DNA of 64,000 bases, from the NCBI RefSeq assembly GCF_015533855.1, contig NZ_AP024154.1:5291501-5355500 (forward strand), in the 5' to 3' direction. The translations under genes and the position numbers were made by a program. Below are positions 63,623-64,000 of this stretch, one piece after another. The notes under the pieces are model-generated. The model saw only the letters and a program-made list of their open reading frames with translations, was not told the DNA's origin and ran no database searches. The stretch comes from Echinicola sp. 20G (GTDB lineage: Bacteria; Bacteroidota; Bacteroidia; Cytophagales; Cyclobacteriaceae). Each line of letters opens with the position of its first letter. Position 1 is the stretch's first letter.

Positions 63623-64000
63623 TCATTTTTCACTTAGTATTATTTTGAAAAAGTACTTTGTGCCCTTTCCTTGAGCATTCGTGAAATAATATGACCCTTG
63701 TGTTTGACCAGGGTATAAGTAATTTTGATTATACTCTATTTCAAATAGCTCCCAACCTAATTCTCCTAATTCATTAAATAATCTATTTTCTGTTCCATTC
63801 AGTATTTTTCTAGGAATTACTGCTTTCAGATCATCTTGTAAGACTTTAGCCATTCCAAGTGTGTCCACTGCAATTGATGTACTGTCGCCATAATTAACTC
63901 CAAATCTCACCGTCAAATACTGATATTTATCTTGTCCATATGATGTAGTTGCCAATGCCATACAAGAAGCAAAGGCTACAACAATCGATATTATTTTGTT
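63623..64000 (-). CDS. Exported protein of unknown function (start outside the window)
   Basis: The open frame runs to the right edge. The visible part reads IISIVVAFASCMALATTSYG, a signal peptide, then DKYQYLTVRFGVNYGDSTSI and WELFEIEYNQNYLYPGQTQG, ending YFFKIILSEK. The ATG at 63961 lies inside the signal peptide, so the real start is beyond base 64000. The phrase LGELGWELFEI is typical of small exported DUF4177-like proteins. It is upstream of the Cys-rich peptides on the same strand. Confidence 0.65.
   Translation of the reverse strand, partial: NKIISIVVAFASCMALATTSYGQDKYQYLTVRFGVNYGDSTSIAVDTLGMAKVLQDDLKAVIPRKILNGTENRLFNELGELGWELFEIEYNQNYLYPGQTQGSYYFTNAQGKGTKYFFKIILSEK

Noticed and set aside
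53000..64000. CRISPR array
   Set aside because: Repeats here are long, few and imperfect, without regular 25-40-bp repeats and unique spacers, and no cas gene is seen.
51260..64000. Right attachment site of the ssrA-integrated element
   Set aside because: No second copy of the tmRNA 3' end is visible. With a serine recombinase the shared core may be only a few bases, so I cannot place it.

Overview
The window comes from a Bacteroidota chromosome, most likely order Cytophagales (Cyclobacteriaceae-like). The evidence is SprA, DUF4292 and DUF4837 lipoproteins, short TonB proteins, a malic enzyme-phosphotransacetylase fusion, a tmRNA tag read as GESNYAMAA, frequent promoter -7 boxes of the form TAnnTTTG, and few Shine-Dalgarno sites. 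The genus is inference only.

Region 1 (1-32.7 kb) is an ordinary housekeeping core: hisS (cut by the window edge), typA, two small lipoproteins, a GH97 glycoside hydrolase broken by a 10-base homopolymer, isocitrate dehydrogenase, enoyl-CoA hydratase, a flippase, dut, a TPR / DUF4292 / EnvC-like envelope operon, tatA-gatA, an MltD-type transglycosylase, a DUF4837 lipoprotein, maeB-ruvA-sprA, gcvH-vanZ and two paralogous tonB genes.

Region 2 (32.7-about 51.3 kb) begins with ssrA (tmRNA). Its 3' end is the integration point of a conjugative element of the Bacteroides CTn type. A large serine recombinase lies right at the junction, and its last codons are read antisense through the tmRNA 3' end. 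A minus-strand tra operon follows (traE, F, G, three TraI-like proteins, J, K, L, M, N and an unknown protein), with RteC and LytTR regulators. The next block is an AbiE toxin-antitoxin pair whose toxin gene has a frameshift and an internal stop, while its antitoxin and a perfect 10-bp inverted-repeat operator are intact. No relaxase or coupling protein is visible, and the right end of the element was not located.

Region 3 (about 51.3-64 kb) is an AT-rich accessory island with a regular layout. Four copies (one intact) of a unit made of a conserved ~370-bp non-coding block plus a plus-strand gene for a small secreted Cys/His protein alternate with unrelated minus-strand cargo: an unknown gene; a TIR-domain protein with a small partner; a DoxD/DsrE/DoxX sulfur-type operon; and two Cys-rich 78-residue peptides with an unknown exported protein. 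At the 3' end of each of the last three cargo blocks, and of one gene inside the TIR block, lies a compound inverted repeat. An IS1595-family element, with terminal inverted repeats and an 8-bp target duplication, splits one unit. This alternating array is the best candidate for an undescribed gene-capture arrangement. The hairpins recall integron attC sites but lack the canonical core boxes.
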